64,000 bases of DNA from Megaustenia siamemsis (taxonomy: Eukaryota > Mollusca > Gastropoda > Stylommatophora > Ariophantidae), in the NCBI GenBank assembly GCA_032433765.1, contig JAVIAB010000124.1, positions 79,844,465 to 79,908,464 on the forward strand, written 5' to 3'. Of the stretch, positions 30,900-41,740 are shown piece by piece. Below the pieces are notes generated by a model. It did not search any database, was not told where the DNA came from, and worked only from the letters and a program-made list of their open reading frames with translations. Positions within the stretch are counted from its first letter, which is position 1, and each line of letters begins with the position of its first letter. The position numbers and the translations under genes are program-made.

Positions 30900-31270
30900 G
30901 CCTGCGACCTGCGGTCGCAATAGAAGTGTCGGCGCACCATCTACTGACCAAGACCTATCAGTTCTACCTCCTCGTGGTCTCACCTGGAAACAGTCTGCGT
31001 AAAAAACAGACTGGCTAACAGAAGCTAGGATCGCCGTGTTTCCCTGTAGTGGTGGCTGTTACTGATATAGAGGACCCAGTATTGCAGTACCTCTCGGCTG
31101 GACTAGTAGTGTCCCAGCATAGCCTGGGACAGACGAAATCCAACCTCTCCAGTAAGAGCCGGGAATGTCAAAAAAGCCATTACGACCCGCTACATCTTAT
31201 GAGTCAAAGGACTACATGCTGGTAGCAACTCGTGGCAATACGTCAACAACAAGTAGGTGTCTTCAGTAAA
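30900..31270 (-). repeat. Inverted single-unit copy of the interspersed element that holds the 70-bp repeat
   Basis: On the minus strand it matches 14490-14570 (gggtcgtaatggcttttttg acatt) and 14781-14830 (cagtaacagccaccactaca). Between them lies only one diverged version of the 70-bp unit (about 31070-31145). It represents the unexpanded state. Confidence 0.6.
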
Positions 31271-32384
31271 TCCCAGCTGACGTGAGAGCGCTATTTAAAG
31301 GTTCGACTCTACGGTCTGGGTATCAGATTAAACAGGTAACATTCCACATTTGTTTGAAGTTTGTGTTAGCTTTTCGCTGCTTTCTCTTCAGTCTTTATTT
31401 ATGTTTTATGTTTGTCTTTGGTTAAGTGTATCTTATTGTATATTATGAACTGGATGAAATGCACCATTTTACTTTTTATTTAACATCTTGCTTTTCAAAT
31501 GATACAACACTAACTGTCTACTTTTGACGAGGTGTAATTTATTTGACGTATTTATCGGATAAAGTACATCACTGCATAATTTATATTTTGAAATTAAATG
31601 TGTTTTATTTGTTAGAATGCGTCACTGCAGTTATAACGTTGATAAACTTATGCTAATACATTATTTGTCTTTGCTAGACTATATTATTGTGCAATTAACA
31701 TTGAAAGATGTGTATTTCTGTTTCATGTCTATTTTTTATGCTCTTTGTCAATTATTGTTAATTTGTTAAGAGACGGATTGAGAGTGTCAGAGCTTATAGC
31801 TAGGTGGGCGATACAGTGATGTAGACTCCACGATCCAACGCAGTTTGACTCTCTCCTTTCTCGATCCAGCTCTAAAAGGAATTGGTACCTGACTCACTGA
31901 GTTGGGGGAAAGCTGTGAAGGAGACGACAACCACAGTGTTTGCCTTTTAATTAAGTAAAGTCAGCCCTCTTGTTAAATAAAAATGTCGTTGGCTTGGATA
32001 CTCACTATTACCTTTCCCCTCCTACTCTGGACATTCACCACCAGTGGTGTAGCGTTGCGGGGTCGGGAGAGGTACAACGTTCTTAAAGGCGCATTTAAAA
32101 AAAAGAAACTAATAATAATGGAATTTAGTAAAACAGGTTAGGGTAGAAATACTTGAGTTGAGTCTAAATACTTGGAGTGTTGCTCCAAGGAGTGGAAACC
32201 AATTCTACGCCACTGCTCTGTCCTAAACTATGAGCAAGATTTGGGAAAACCACTCAACAGAGATATTATCTGTTATGCTAACCTTCTCGTTTTGATTTCA
32301 TGAGAGATAGTTTACATATATGGGAACGGAACCGTTTTGTAGAATTTAATATATATATAGAATACTTAATATCGTCTAATACAC
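31271..32384 (+). other. Non-coding DNA, no gene seen
   Basis: AT-rich to about 31780, then mixed. No supported exon or repeat. Confidence 0.5.
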
Positions 32385-33190
32385 CACTTCTCTCATATAT
32401 CAACTTCTAGTAAATAACTTCTCTCAATATCAGCTTCTAGTACATCACTTCTCCCAATATCAACTTCTAGTACACCACTTCTCTCAATATCAACTTCTAG
32501 TAAATAACTTCTCTCAATATCAGCTTCTAGTGCATCACTTCTCTCAATATCAACTTCTAGTACATTGTAACAGCGCCTATTATTTGTCTAACTTCTTCTA
32601 CACTGCACCCGTTACTCCTTGATCGTATAATTGAGCTGGATTTAACTCTCTGTTAACGTGGTGATCAGCTCTTGGTTGTGTACTGGAACCTGGAACTCCT
32701 GCAACTGGCAAGGCTCCTAAGATCAGAGCCCTGCCCCGCTGGCCGGTTGCGCCCGCATCGTGTTGACCAAGACTTCTCACTTCTGGGTTGTACAATGAAC
32801 AACCCGCTGTAGATTCAAGTCAGGCTCTCTGGGACTTGTGCCCGCCTTGTGGAGCAGTTCTACTGTCCGGACAGATTCACCCAGAACCTGCCTTCCTGCA
32901 GCCCATGATCAGCATAGTAGTAACTTCACGTTGTGAATGATCTCCCGCGACACCAGTGTTCGTTCTTTACGGTGACACAATATAGCGACAAAGATGAATG
33001 ATGGAATTGAGGAATCAACTTCTAGTACACCACTTCTCTATATATCAATTTCAGGTACAACATTTCTCTATTTTTCAAATATCAATACATCACTCCTTTA
33101 TTTTTCAACTACCATTACACCAGTTCTCTATGCACTAACCTCTAAGACCCCACTTCTCTCTCTATTATTCAACGTTTAGTACAACCCTTC
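32385..33190 (+). repeat. About 32-bp minisatellite, split by an insertion
   Basis: The unit cacttctctcaatatcaact plus tctagtacatca occurs at 32385-32567 and resumes, more degenerate, at 33007-33190. A related short block (cttctagtacaccattt) is at 40620-40710. Confidence 0.85.
32568..33006 (+). mobile_element. About 440-bp GC-richer insertion in minisatellite, possibly a solo LTR
   Basis: The segment interrupts the 32-bp array. It begins tgtaacagcgcc and has a tgacaca near its far end (about 32970), reminiscent of the TG...CA ends of an LTR. No clear target-site duplication or coding sequence is seen. An unidentified non-autonomous element is equally possible. Confidence 0.3.
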
Positions 33191-33616
33191 TCTGTTTTTT
33201 TTCTATTCTATAACTCTTTATTGCATTTTTAAATTCAATATTACAGTGCATGATAACATATTTTACGTGAAAAAAAAAAACATGAAATAACATCTCTCAC
33301 ATTCCATCTATAACATTTCAAAGAAGAAAGAACATTTAATATTTATCTCTTTCGTTCACATACGTTCATTCTCAAACAGTATATAACTTTTTTTTTTTTT
33401 AGTTCCCCCCGCAACGTTTACAAAAATTATGTACATTTTATTTATTGTTTTTCTCTTTCGTTCACACACGTTCATTCTCAGCAGTAGACTTGTTTATTTT
33501 AAGATGGATATTGTTCTTTGGTTAAAAATTTGTAGGAAAAGATGGGAAATAAAATTCTTATACTCGTACATGGCCTCGTTCCTGCAGGTCCATATTATAT
33601 GTCTGTATTCTGATAG
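33191..33616 (+). other. Non-coding DNA, no gene seen
   Basis: Contains poly(A)/poly(T) runs (about 33271 and 33390) and a 22-base near repeat (tctttcgttcacatacgttc at 33350 and 33448). Confidence 0.5.
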
Positions 33617-33880
33617 TCATCATCATCATTGAGTGTCGTGTCCGCATCTAAGGTTGGCTACCCAGGAGTGCTACTCCACTCTGTCTCTTGCTTTGATGGT
33701 GCAGATTGTCATAGGTTGACTTGTCCATCTATTGATGTTACTCGTCCATGTTAGTCTAGGTCTGCCTCTGGCTCTTTTACCTTGTATTCTCCTTTCCAAG
33801 ATTATTTTTATTAAGCTGTTGTCTTATAACATGCCCCCAAAATGTAATTTGTCTTGTTCTAATTGTGTCTAGTCTTCAGC
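33617..33880 (-). mobile_element. BovB/RTE-like LINE 3' fragment
   Basis: The minus strand starts with the tcatcatcatcat tail at 33617. It continues through the same C-terminal coding remnant as 17700-17922 (RGRPRLTWT region). It is truncated at about 33880. Confidence 0.8.
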
Positions 33881-34016
33881 TAATTCTGATAGTAGTATAA
33901 GTAATTTTGTAAAGAGATCTTGTGTTGTTTTTGGCAGTGTGTTGAGCATAATTAAATAAATCTGTATGTGCTGACTTTTTATCTGGTGTGTGATTTTAGT
34001 GTGTGTTGACGAGTCC

Positions 34017-35985
34017 TTCTTGCCGGTATGATTGTACTGCACCTATAGAACAGGTGCCCTTCTTGCCGGTATGATTGTACTGCATCTATAAAACAGATGC
34101 CTTGTTGCCGGTATGATTGCACTGCACTTATAAAACAGGTGCCTTCTTGCAGGTATGATTGTACTGCACCTATAAAACAGGTGCCCTTCTTGCCGGTATG
34201 ATTGTACTGCACCTATAAAACAGGTGCCCTTCTTGCCGGTATGATTGTACTGCACCTATAAAACAGGTGCCCTTCTTGCAGGTATGATTGTACTGCACCT
34301 ATAAAACAGGTGCTTTCTTGCAGGAATGATTGTACTGCACCTATATAACAGGCGCCCTTCTTGCCGGAATCATTGTACTGCACCTATAAAACAGGTGCCC
34401 TTCTTGCCGGTATGATTGTACTGCACCTATAAAACAGGTGCCTTCTTGCCCGTATGATTGCACTGCACCTATAAAAAAGGTGCCTTCATGCCGGTATGAT
34501 ATTACTGCACCTATAAAATAGGTGCCCTTCTTCCCGGTATGATTGTACTGTACCTATAAAACAGGTGCCTTCTTGCCGGTATGATTGTACTGCACCTATA
34601 AAACAGACGCCCTTCTTGCCGGTATGATTGTACTGCACCTATAAAACAGGTGCCTTCTTCCCGGTTTGATTGTACTGCACCTATAAAACAGGCTCCTTCT
34701 TGCCGGTATGATTGTACTGCACCTATAGAACAGGTGCACTTCTTGCCGGTATGATTGTACTGCACCTATAAAACAGGTGCCTTCTTGCCGGAATGATTGT
34801 ACTGCACCTATAAAACAGGTGCCTTCTTGCCAGTATGATTGTACTGCACCTATAGAACAGGTGCCCTTTTTGCCGGTATGATTGTTCTGCACCTATAGAA
34901 CAGGTGCCTTCTTGCCGGTATGATTGTACTGCACCTATAGAACAGGTGCCCTTCTTGCCGGTATGATTGTACTGCACCTATAAAACAGGTGCCCTTCTTG
35001 CCGGTATGATTGTACTGCACCTATAAAACAGGTGCCCTTCTTGCCGGTATGATTGTACTGCACCTATAGAACAGGTGCCCTTCTTGCCGGTATGATTGTA
35101 CTGCACCTATAGAACAGGTGCCCTTCTTGCCGGTATGATTGTACTGCACCTATAGAACAGGTGCCTTCTTGCCGGTATGATTGTACTGCACCTATAAAAC
35201 AGGTGCCCTTCTTGCCGGTATGATTGTACTGCACCTATAGAACAGGTGCCCTTCTTGCCGGTATGATTGTACTGCACCTATAGAACAGGTGCCTTCTTGC
35301 CGGTATGATTGTACTGCACCTATAGAACAGGTGCCTTCTTGCAGGTATGATTGTACTGCACCTATAGAACAGGTGCCCTTCTTGCCGGTATGATTGTACT
35401 GCACCTATAGAACAGGTGCCTTCTTGCCGGTATGATTGTATTGCTCCTATAGAAAAGGTGCCCTTCTTGCCGGTATGATTGAACTGCACCTATAAAACAG
35501 GTGCCCTTCTTGCTGATATGATTGTACTGCACCTATAAAACAGGTGCCTTCTTGCCGGTATGATTGTACTGCACCTATAAAACAGGTGCCCTTCTTGCCG
35601 ATATGATTGTACTGCACCTATAAAACAGGTGCCTTCTTGCCGGTATGATTGTACTGCATATAAAAACAGGTGCCTTTTTGCCGGTATGATTGTACTGCAC
35701 CTATAAAACAGGTGCCTTCTTGCCGGAATGATTGTACTGCATATAAAAACAGGTGCCTTTTTGCCGGTATGATTGTACTGCACCTATAAAACAGGTGCCT
35801 TCTTGCCGGTATAATAGTACTGCACCTATAAAACAGGTGCCTTCTTGCCGGTATGATTGTACTGCACCTATAAAACAGGTGCCTTCTTGCCGGAATGATT
35901 GTACTGCACCTATAAAACAGGTGCCCTTCTTGCTGGTATGATTGTACTGCACCTATAGCAAAGGTGCCCTTCTCATACGTGAATA
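34017..35985 (+). repeat. 42/43-bp minisatellite, about 46 units
   Basis: The unit is cttcttgccggtatgattgt plus actgcacctataaaacaggtgcc, 42 or 43 bp. Each unit contains the hairpin gcacct-ataaaac-aggtgc (6-bp arms, 7-base loop). Several overlapping minus-strand frames (AVQSYRQEGTCFIG and similar) are by-products. Confidence 0.97.
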
Positions 35986-36039
35986 TTTGCAGAAGAGGGG
36001 GCACCGGGTTGTCCGTCTTAATCTGTGGGTTGGTCTCGC

Positions 36040-36410
36040 TATGATGGGAGTCATGTTATATATAAGTCAGTATGTGACCTCCCTCGCTGTGATGGATGTC
36101 ATGTTATTTATATAAGCCTGCATGTGATCTCCCTCTCGGTGATGGGTGTCATGTTGTATATATAAGTCTGTATGTGACCTCCCTCGCTGTGATGGATGTC
36201 ATGTTATATATAAGTCTGTATGTGACCTCCCTCGCTGTAATGGATGTCATGACATATATAAGTCTGTATGTGACCTCCCTCGCTGTAATGGGTGTCATGT
36301 GATATATAAGTCTGTATGTGACCTCCCTCGCTGTGATGGATGTCATGTTATATATAAGTCTGTATGTGACCTCCCTCGCTGTGATGGGTGTCATGTTATA
36401 TATATCTCTC
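36040..36410 (+). repeat. About 46-52-bp minisatellite, left block
   Basis: The unit tatataagtctgtatgtgac plus ctccctcgctgtgatggatgtcatgt is repeated about seven times. The same family resumes at 38725-39090 beyond the EGF/lectin pseudogene. Confidence 0.95.
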
Positions 36411-36759
36411 TCTGCGATCAGGACTCAATCAGAGTATGATTCCAGACTCCCACATGAAGTCAGCTGTCAGGTTAAGTGTGTTGATCGCCCCCACAGACAG
36501 AACATCACATTTAGAGTCTGCCAGATCCACTCTTACTGAACACCCTTTAATACGTTACACTGTGTTTTGCGCCAGTGGCCCAGTGCATCCGATTTCAGCC
36601 AGCATTTTATTCAGGTTCGCTTTCCTTAGCCTTTTATTGTCCCCAATCTTCCAGCAAGGCAGCAGATTGTCTTTTCTGTAAGGGGATTCTGCCCTTAGAT
36701 GGTCTGCCCTCCCAGGTTTACGAGCACCATCTGCCCGAGTCACTAGAGGTGACTAACAC
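36411..36759 (+). other. Non-coding DNA, no gene seen
   Basis: Open frames exist on both strands but show no domain, signal or splice pattern. Confidence 0.4.
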
Positions 36760-37460
36760 AGACATGCACACACAAAGATAAGAGATGTGAATAACACAGA
36801 CATGTACACAGCGATACGAGACATGACTAACACCGACACACATCAAGATATATGACACGTGAATAACATAGACATGCACATAAAGATATGAGATATGACT
36901 GACATAGACATACACACACAAAAATATGACACATACCTAACACAGACTTACACACAAAGATATGATATATGACTAACATAGGCGTGCACACACAAAGATA
37001 TGAGATGTGACTTACATAGCCATGCAAACACAAGGATATGAGATGTGTCAAACACAGACATGCACACACAAAGATATGAGATATGACTAACATAAACATG
37101 CACACATCTCACATATGAGATATCCCTAACCCAGACATGCACACACAAAGATATGACACATGACTAACACAGATACACACTAAGTTATGAGATATTACTA
37201 AACTCAGACGCACATAAAGATATGAGACATGATTAACACGGACACACCAAGATATGAGATATGATTAACATGACACACACCTAGATATCAGCCATGGCTA
37301 GCACGCACACACACACAGGCTAAGATTTGAGCCATGGCTAGCACAGAAACACATCAAGAGATGAGCCATGACTAGCACATAAACTCATTAAGATATGAGT
37401 CATTGCTTCACAGAAAAACACCAAGAAATGAACCAAGTCTAGCACATAAACACATTGAGG
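36760..37460 (+). repeat. About 37-bp degenerate minisatellite
   Basis: The unit acacacaaagatatgagata plus tgactaacatagacatgc decays toward 37460 (gagccatgactagcacataa). It gives spurious minus-strand frames (SHISYLCVC). Confidence 0.9.
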
Positions 37461-37494
37461 TATCCATATGCTTGGGTTAGTCTACAGATTCTTC

Positions 37495-38677
37495 TTAACG
37501 CGTGAATTCATCGACATACGAGATGCAGGCCCCGAATAACTGTTCACAGGTTTCCTTGCACGTACAGTCAGCACTTTCCGGGTCACATATGATGTCACAG
37601 CCATCAGAACACGTCTGTTCGCACTGTAGCTCAAAATTACCATCGGGACAAGTGTTATTACAGGTATAGCCAGGATGTTTACATTGTACACATTTTCCCG
37701 ATTTTTCTCACATAAAGGACAGACACTGAGACAAGACCTGGAGTAGTCGTGTCCATAGATCCCATGAGAACATTTGTGTGGTGACTACAATAGTGTTCAT
37801 TGAGAAATTAGGGTATGACATATCATTAAACTGGAACAGGACGCCGCCACTGTCAGAGAAAGCCTTTAGAGCCTTTAGAGAGGCATTCTTTACCCGAATC
37901 ATAGTGCTAGCTCGATGATAGATTCGAATGATGTGAATCTTCTGGGTCGTGGCAAAGTTCAGATACCAGTAAACAGGACTGGTTCCACTTCTCAGGTGTG
38001 TGTGTGCGCAGTCATTGTCATAGAGATTGGTCTTTGTTTTGCCATTTACTGCGGCCTCTGGTCCACATCCGTCTCCTATATAACAAGCATTAAATGTGTC
38101 GGCCTGGTTTGTGTTCTGTTTGAGAGCCACATTCCTACCCCAGCCTATGTAGATGGAGCAGATATTTGCAATTATTGCCACTGCAATCAATAACTTGTTG
38201 ATCAGACCAGACCCAGAGCAAAAGACATCAATCTCGTGCTGACTAACTACAAACCTTGAATCATTGCTACATGAGGCAGAACCATGTACCGTGAAACTAT
38301 CCGGAACTGTTAAGTCATTCACATAAATCCTAAACCAGAAGAACAGCAGTTGCCTCAACTGATGCAGAATTTGTGTCTGAATTACATGTGGTGTCGTTGC
38401 TATCAAACATGAAAGTAGGTTCAGATTTTTGGGCGTATTTGTACACGAGAACCAAGTACTGACACTGGGGTTCAAAAAATTCGTACTGACAACTGTCATT
38501 GTTTGGGCATATCCCTGTAGTTTTGTCACAAAATCTATGGCAGTGACATTGTAACGTACAATTTGCCTCAAACCAACCGTTTGCACAAGTTAGGTCCGTA
38601 GCTTCCAAGGTCACGAACGAAGCCATCAAAATAGAGACTTTATCTACAGCGAAGGTTAACGAACTGTGTACAAACAT
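37495..38677 (-). pseudogene. EGF-like plus F5/8-type (fucolectin-like) lectin protein, broken
   Basis: Minus-strand reading starts at ATG 38677 with a possible short hydrophobic leader. EGF-like repeats follow: C-x3-WFEANC-x3-CHCHRFC, GICPNNDSCQYEFFEPQCQY. Then comes a spacer typical of molluscan EGF/lectin proteins (SNDTTCNSDTNSAS). A frameshift near 38340 shifts to the frame with WFRIYVNDL, GRNVALKQNTNQADTF (the start of an F5/8-type lectin), NDCAHTH and WYLNFATTQKIHIIRIYHR. An in-frame TGA at about 37708 precedes a last EGF-like stretch (CVQCKHPGYTC, CSDGCDIIC) that ends at TAA 37495-37497. Such proteins are usually secreted or membrane-bound recognition proteins related to MEGF10-type genes. 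The frameshift and stop make this copy non-functional. No introns are seen across 1.2 kb. Confidence 0.7.
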
Positions 38678-38724
38678 TTAATTTCAAACCCTTGATTACA
38701 TTTCTAAAAATCTGCCGTTATAAA

Positions 38725-38820
38725 ATGCTATATATAAGTCTGTATGTAACCTCCCTCTCTGTGATGGATGTCTTGTTATATATAAGTCTGTATATGATCT
38801 CCCTCGCTGTAATGGGTGTC

Positions 38821-38871
<51 letters not shown>

Positions 38872-38905
38872 TCTGTATGTGACCTCCCTCGCGGTGATGG
38901 GTGTC

Positions 38906-38966
<61 letters not shown>

Positions 38967-39090
38967 TCTGTATGTGACCTCCCTCGCGGTGATGGGTGTC
39001 ATGTTAAATATATATATATGAGTCTGTATGTGACCTCCCTCGCTGTAATGGGTGTCATGTTATATATATATATGTCTGTTTGTAACCTCC
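38725..39090 (+). repeat. Right block of the 46-52-bp minisatellite, with long (TA)n tracts
   Basis: The same unit as 36040-36410 (agtctgtatgtgacctccct), but the tatata part is expanded into pure (ta)n runs at about 38823-38868 and 38909-38963. Confidence 0.95.
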
Positions 39091-39549
39091 CTCGCTTTGG
39101 GAGCGATGTGTGGGTTGTGGAGTTTTGAGAAGGTGCTGGTGTAGTCTGTGAGAAAATACTTTTGACCTCTCTTGATTCTGTGATGTAGTGGAGGTGTCTT
39201 TTAGTTAATTAGGTGTTTGTAGATGTTGTTTGTCCCTTGGTGTAATAAACTGTCATGTCCTTGTATGGCCTGTAGACAAGTTTTGTAATATGTGGGCGTG
39301 GTGCCGAAATGGTGAGGCAATGAATTGTTAAGTTTTCTGAATCTGGTTAATCTCAGCCCCAAGGAGTAGTGTGCAAAAGTGTGGTTGTCTGGTTGTTTGA
39401 TGAAGCACCTTATATGATTTCTTTTGAGAGCTTTTATTTTTGTATGTATGTCTTGTGTGAGATCCCTTCCTGTCTTTTGTGCTGTACCAGTGATTTTTGT
39501 TGTATGCTGTGTATTGTGTGGCCAAGTACAAAGGTTTTTATCAGTTTGT

Positions 39550-40365
39550 TTATTTCTTTGATTGTTGATTGTAGGGATCGAAAACTGTGGTTGTGTAAAT
39601 CAATTTGGGGATGATGTATGTGTTGACTATGATGTATGTGTTGACTATGATGTATGTGTTGACTATGATGTATGTGTTGACTATGATGTAGGTGTTTACT
39701 ATGATGTATGTGTTGACTATGATGTATGTGTTGACTATGATGTATGTGTTGTCTATGATGTATGTGTTGTCTATGATGTATGTGTTGTCTATGATGCTCC
39801 GGCCACAAATTGTTGATGTTTTGTGTTTGTATCTCTGTAGCATGTCTGTTATCTTTGTGACTAGGTTCTGCCATGTTGGTTTGTGTGTTTTATTCGGGTT
39901 GCATGGATATGTTATTCCGTATAGTTTTAAGTTGGTGACCGGTGTTAGAGCTGAGGGAAAGTCCTCTTTGTTATTCCACCTGCCTATACCCATAATGAAA
40001 GATTTCTGTATGTTTATTTGTGCACCGCTGCCCTTCCAAAACTCCAGAAATGTGCTGAGGATGTTGCCTATTGATCTAGTGGTTGATGGAAAGAAAACAG
40101 TGTCATCAGCGTTGGTTAACAGCTTCTGTTCTCCTTTCTCTGGTATGAGTGTGCCTGCTATGGAGTTGTCTTGTCTAATGCTTTCTAAGAGTGGCTCTAT
40201 AGTCAGTACGTAAAGTAAGGGGGATAGAGAGCATCCTTGTCTGACTGATCTTGTTAACCTGAAAGCATCTATAAAAGTGTGGTTCACTAGGATCCTGCTC
40301 TCAGGGCTAGCATAAAGAATGTGAATCCATTGTCTGAAATGTTCTCCTATGTTACAATTGAGCAA
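39550..40365 (-). pseudogene. RT region of the Tx1-like LINE with internal repeat expansion
   Basis: The 271-residue frame has RILVNHTFIDAFRLTRSVRQ, GCSLSPLLYVLTIEPLLESI, LLTNADDTVFFPSTTRSIG (catalytic ADD preserved, tyrosine replaced by asparagine), then LEFWKGSGAQINIQKSF. At 39795-39612 the frame is filled by about ten copies of a six-residue repeat (IVNTYI) encoded by an 18-bp minisatellite. It then returns to IPKLIYTTTVFDP. The frame survives because 18 is a multiple of three. Confidence 0.75.
39612..39795 (+). repeat. 18-bp minisatellite inside a LINE coding region
   Basis: The unit gactatgatgtatgtgtt (18 bp) occurs about ten times, with ttgtctatgatgtatgtg variants at the right end. It is confined to the LINE frame on the minus strand. 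Confidence 0.95.
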
Positions 40366-40650
40366 AATCCTGTGGACGTATGAATGGAGGTATGAATTGA
40401 TCTGTATGGATGAGAGACGTCATGAAAAGTTTGAGTTTATTTGTCAACGTCTTTGTTAGCATCTTGTAGTCTGTTTTGAGAAGTGAAATTGGTCTGTAGT
40501 TTTCTAGAAGTGTTTTGTCCGTGTTGTCCTTGGGGAGCAGTGATACGAAGGACTTGTTTAGACTTGGCGGTAACTGTTTCTTTGTGAATGAGTTTGTAAA
40601 TGTTCAAATACACACATTCTCTATTAATCAAATCCAAGTATATCACTTAC

Positions 40651-41127
40651 CTTTATATCCGCTCCAAGTACACTACTTCACTATTATCAACTTCTAGTAC
40701 ACCATTTATCTGTTATTTTAAAGTCAACTTGTCTATAGCAACTCTCCGATCAAATATCCACAATTTCTAAACAAACCTTCACCTAGTCATTCTCCTTCAG
40801 TGTTTAAGTCTTTTGATCTGGCCACTTGACACTGATCCCTCTCCATTCTCCCGCCCCTGCTCTCATGCTCCCCCCCCCCATTACGCATATATGTATTCTT
40901 CAGGCTATTTTATGGTTCTATACTACAGCTAATCCTCTATCACCTACCTCCGTTGTGTCTACACGATGTCTGGCCCCCTTGTCTTCTCTTACACCTGTCT
41001 CTAATTTTAACCAACTGATCACCTATGGCCCACGGGTTATGTCTCCTAAGTCTGGTCACTTTTACAACCTCGAGTCTTCGTCACGCTTGACTGCTCAATA
41101 ATTCGTCGCTTCTCTGGTCTGCTGACC
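40651..41127 (+). other. Short minisatellite remnant, then non-coding DNA
   Basis: 40620-40710 carries degenerate units related to 32385-33190 (atcaacttctagtacacca). The rest is C/T-rich with no supported exon. Confidence 0.5.
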
Positions 41128-41129
41128 AT

Positions 41130-41740
41130 GTCACCGATTATCCATGGACCAGATTATTCATGGACCAGATTATCCATGGACCCGATTATCCATGGACCAG
41201 ATTATTCATGGACCAGATTATGCATGGACCAGATTATCCATGGACCAGATTATCCATGGACCAGATTATTCATGGACCAGATTATCCATGGACCAGATTA
41301 TTCATGGACCAGATTATCCATGGATCAGATTATTCATGGACCAGATTATGCATGGACCAGATTATCCATGGACCAGATTATCCATGGACCAGATTATTCA
41401 TGGATCAGATTATCCATGGACCAGTTTATACATGGACCAGATTATCCATGGACCAGATTATCCATGGACCAGATTATTCATGGACCAGATTATCTATGGA
41501 CCAGATTGTTCATGGGCCAGATTATCCTTGGACCAGATTATCCATGCACCAGATTATCCTTGGACCAGATTATCGTTGGACCAGATTATCCATGTACCAG
41601 ATTATTCATGGATCAGTTTATCCATGGACCAGATTATCCTTGGACCAGATTATTCTTGGACCAAATTATTCCTGGACCAGATTATCCATGGACCAGATTA
41701 TCCATGGACCAGATTATCCTTGGACTAGATTATCCTACTC
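41130..41740 (+). repeat. 16-bp minisatellite, about 38 units
   Basis: The unit tccatggaccagatta (16 bp) contains the 8-bp palindrome tccatgga. Because 16 is not a multiple of three and the unit has no stop in any plus-strand frame, all three frames stay open for 190-230 codons with the same 16-residue cycle. This is a repeat artefact. Confidence 0.97.

Larger units (their letters stand above)
39130..40650 (-). mobile_element. Tx1/L1-like LINE, RT-containing fragment
   Basis: On the minus strand the RT starts near 40650 with NYRPISLLKTDYKML-type sequence in one frame. It continues from 40365 to 39550 with SVRQGCSLSPLLYVLTIEPLL and ADDTVFF. The part beyond 39550 resembles the C-terminal domain. 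The SLSPLLYVLxIEPLL signature is characteristic of Tx1-like elements. No endonuclease is present, so it is truncated. It is a different LINE group from the others in the window. Confidence 0.75.

Noticed and set aside
34017..35985. Possible CRISPR array (regular 42/43-bp units with a palindrome)
   Set aside because: Whole units are repeated with no unique spacers, and the sequence is eukaryotic. It is an ordinary minisatellite.
38820..38965. Membrane-like repeats of YIYIYI in open frames
   Set aside because: They are translated (TA)n tracts inside a minisatellite.
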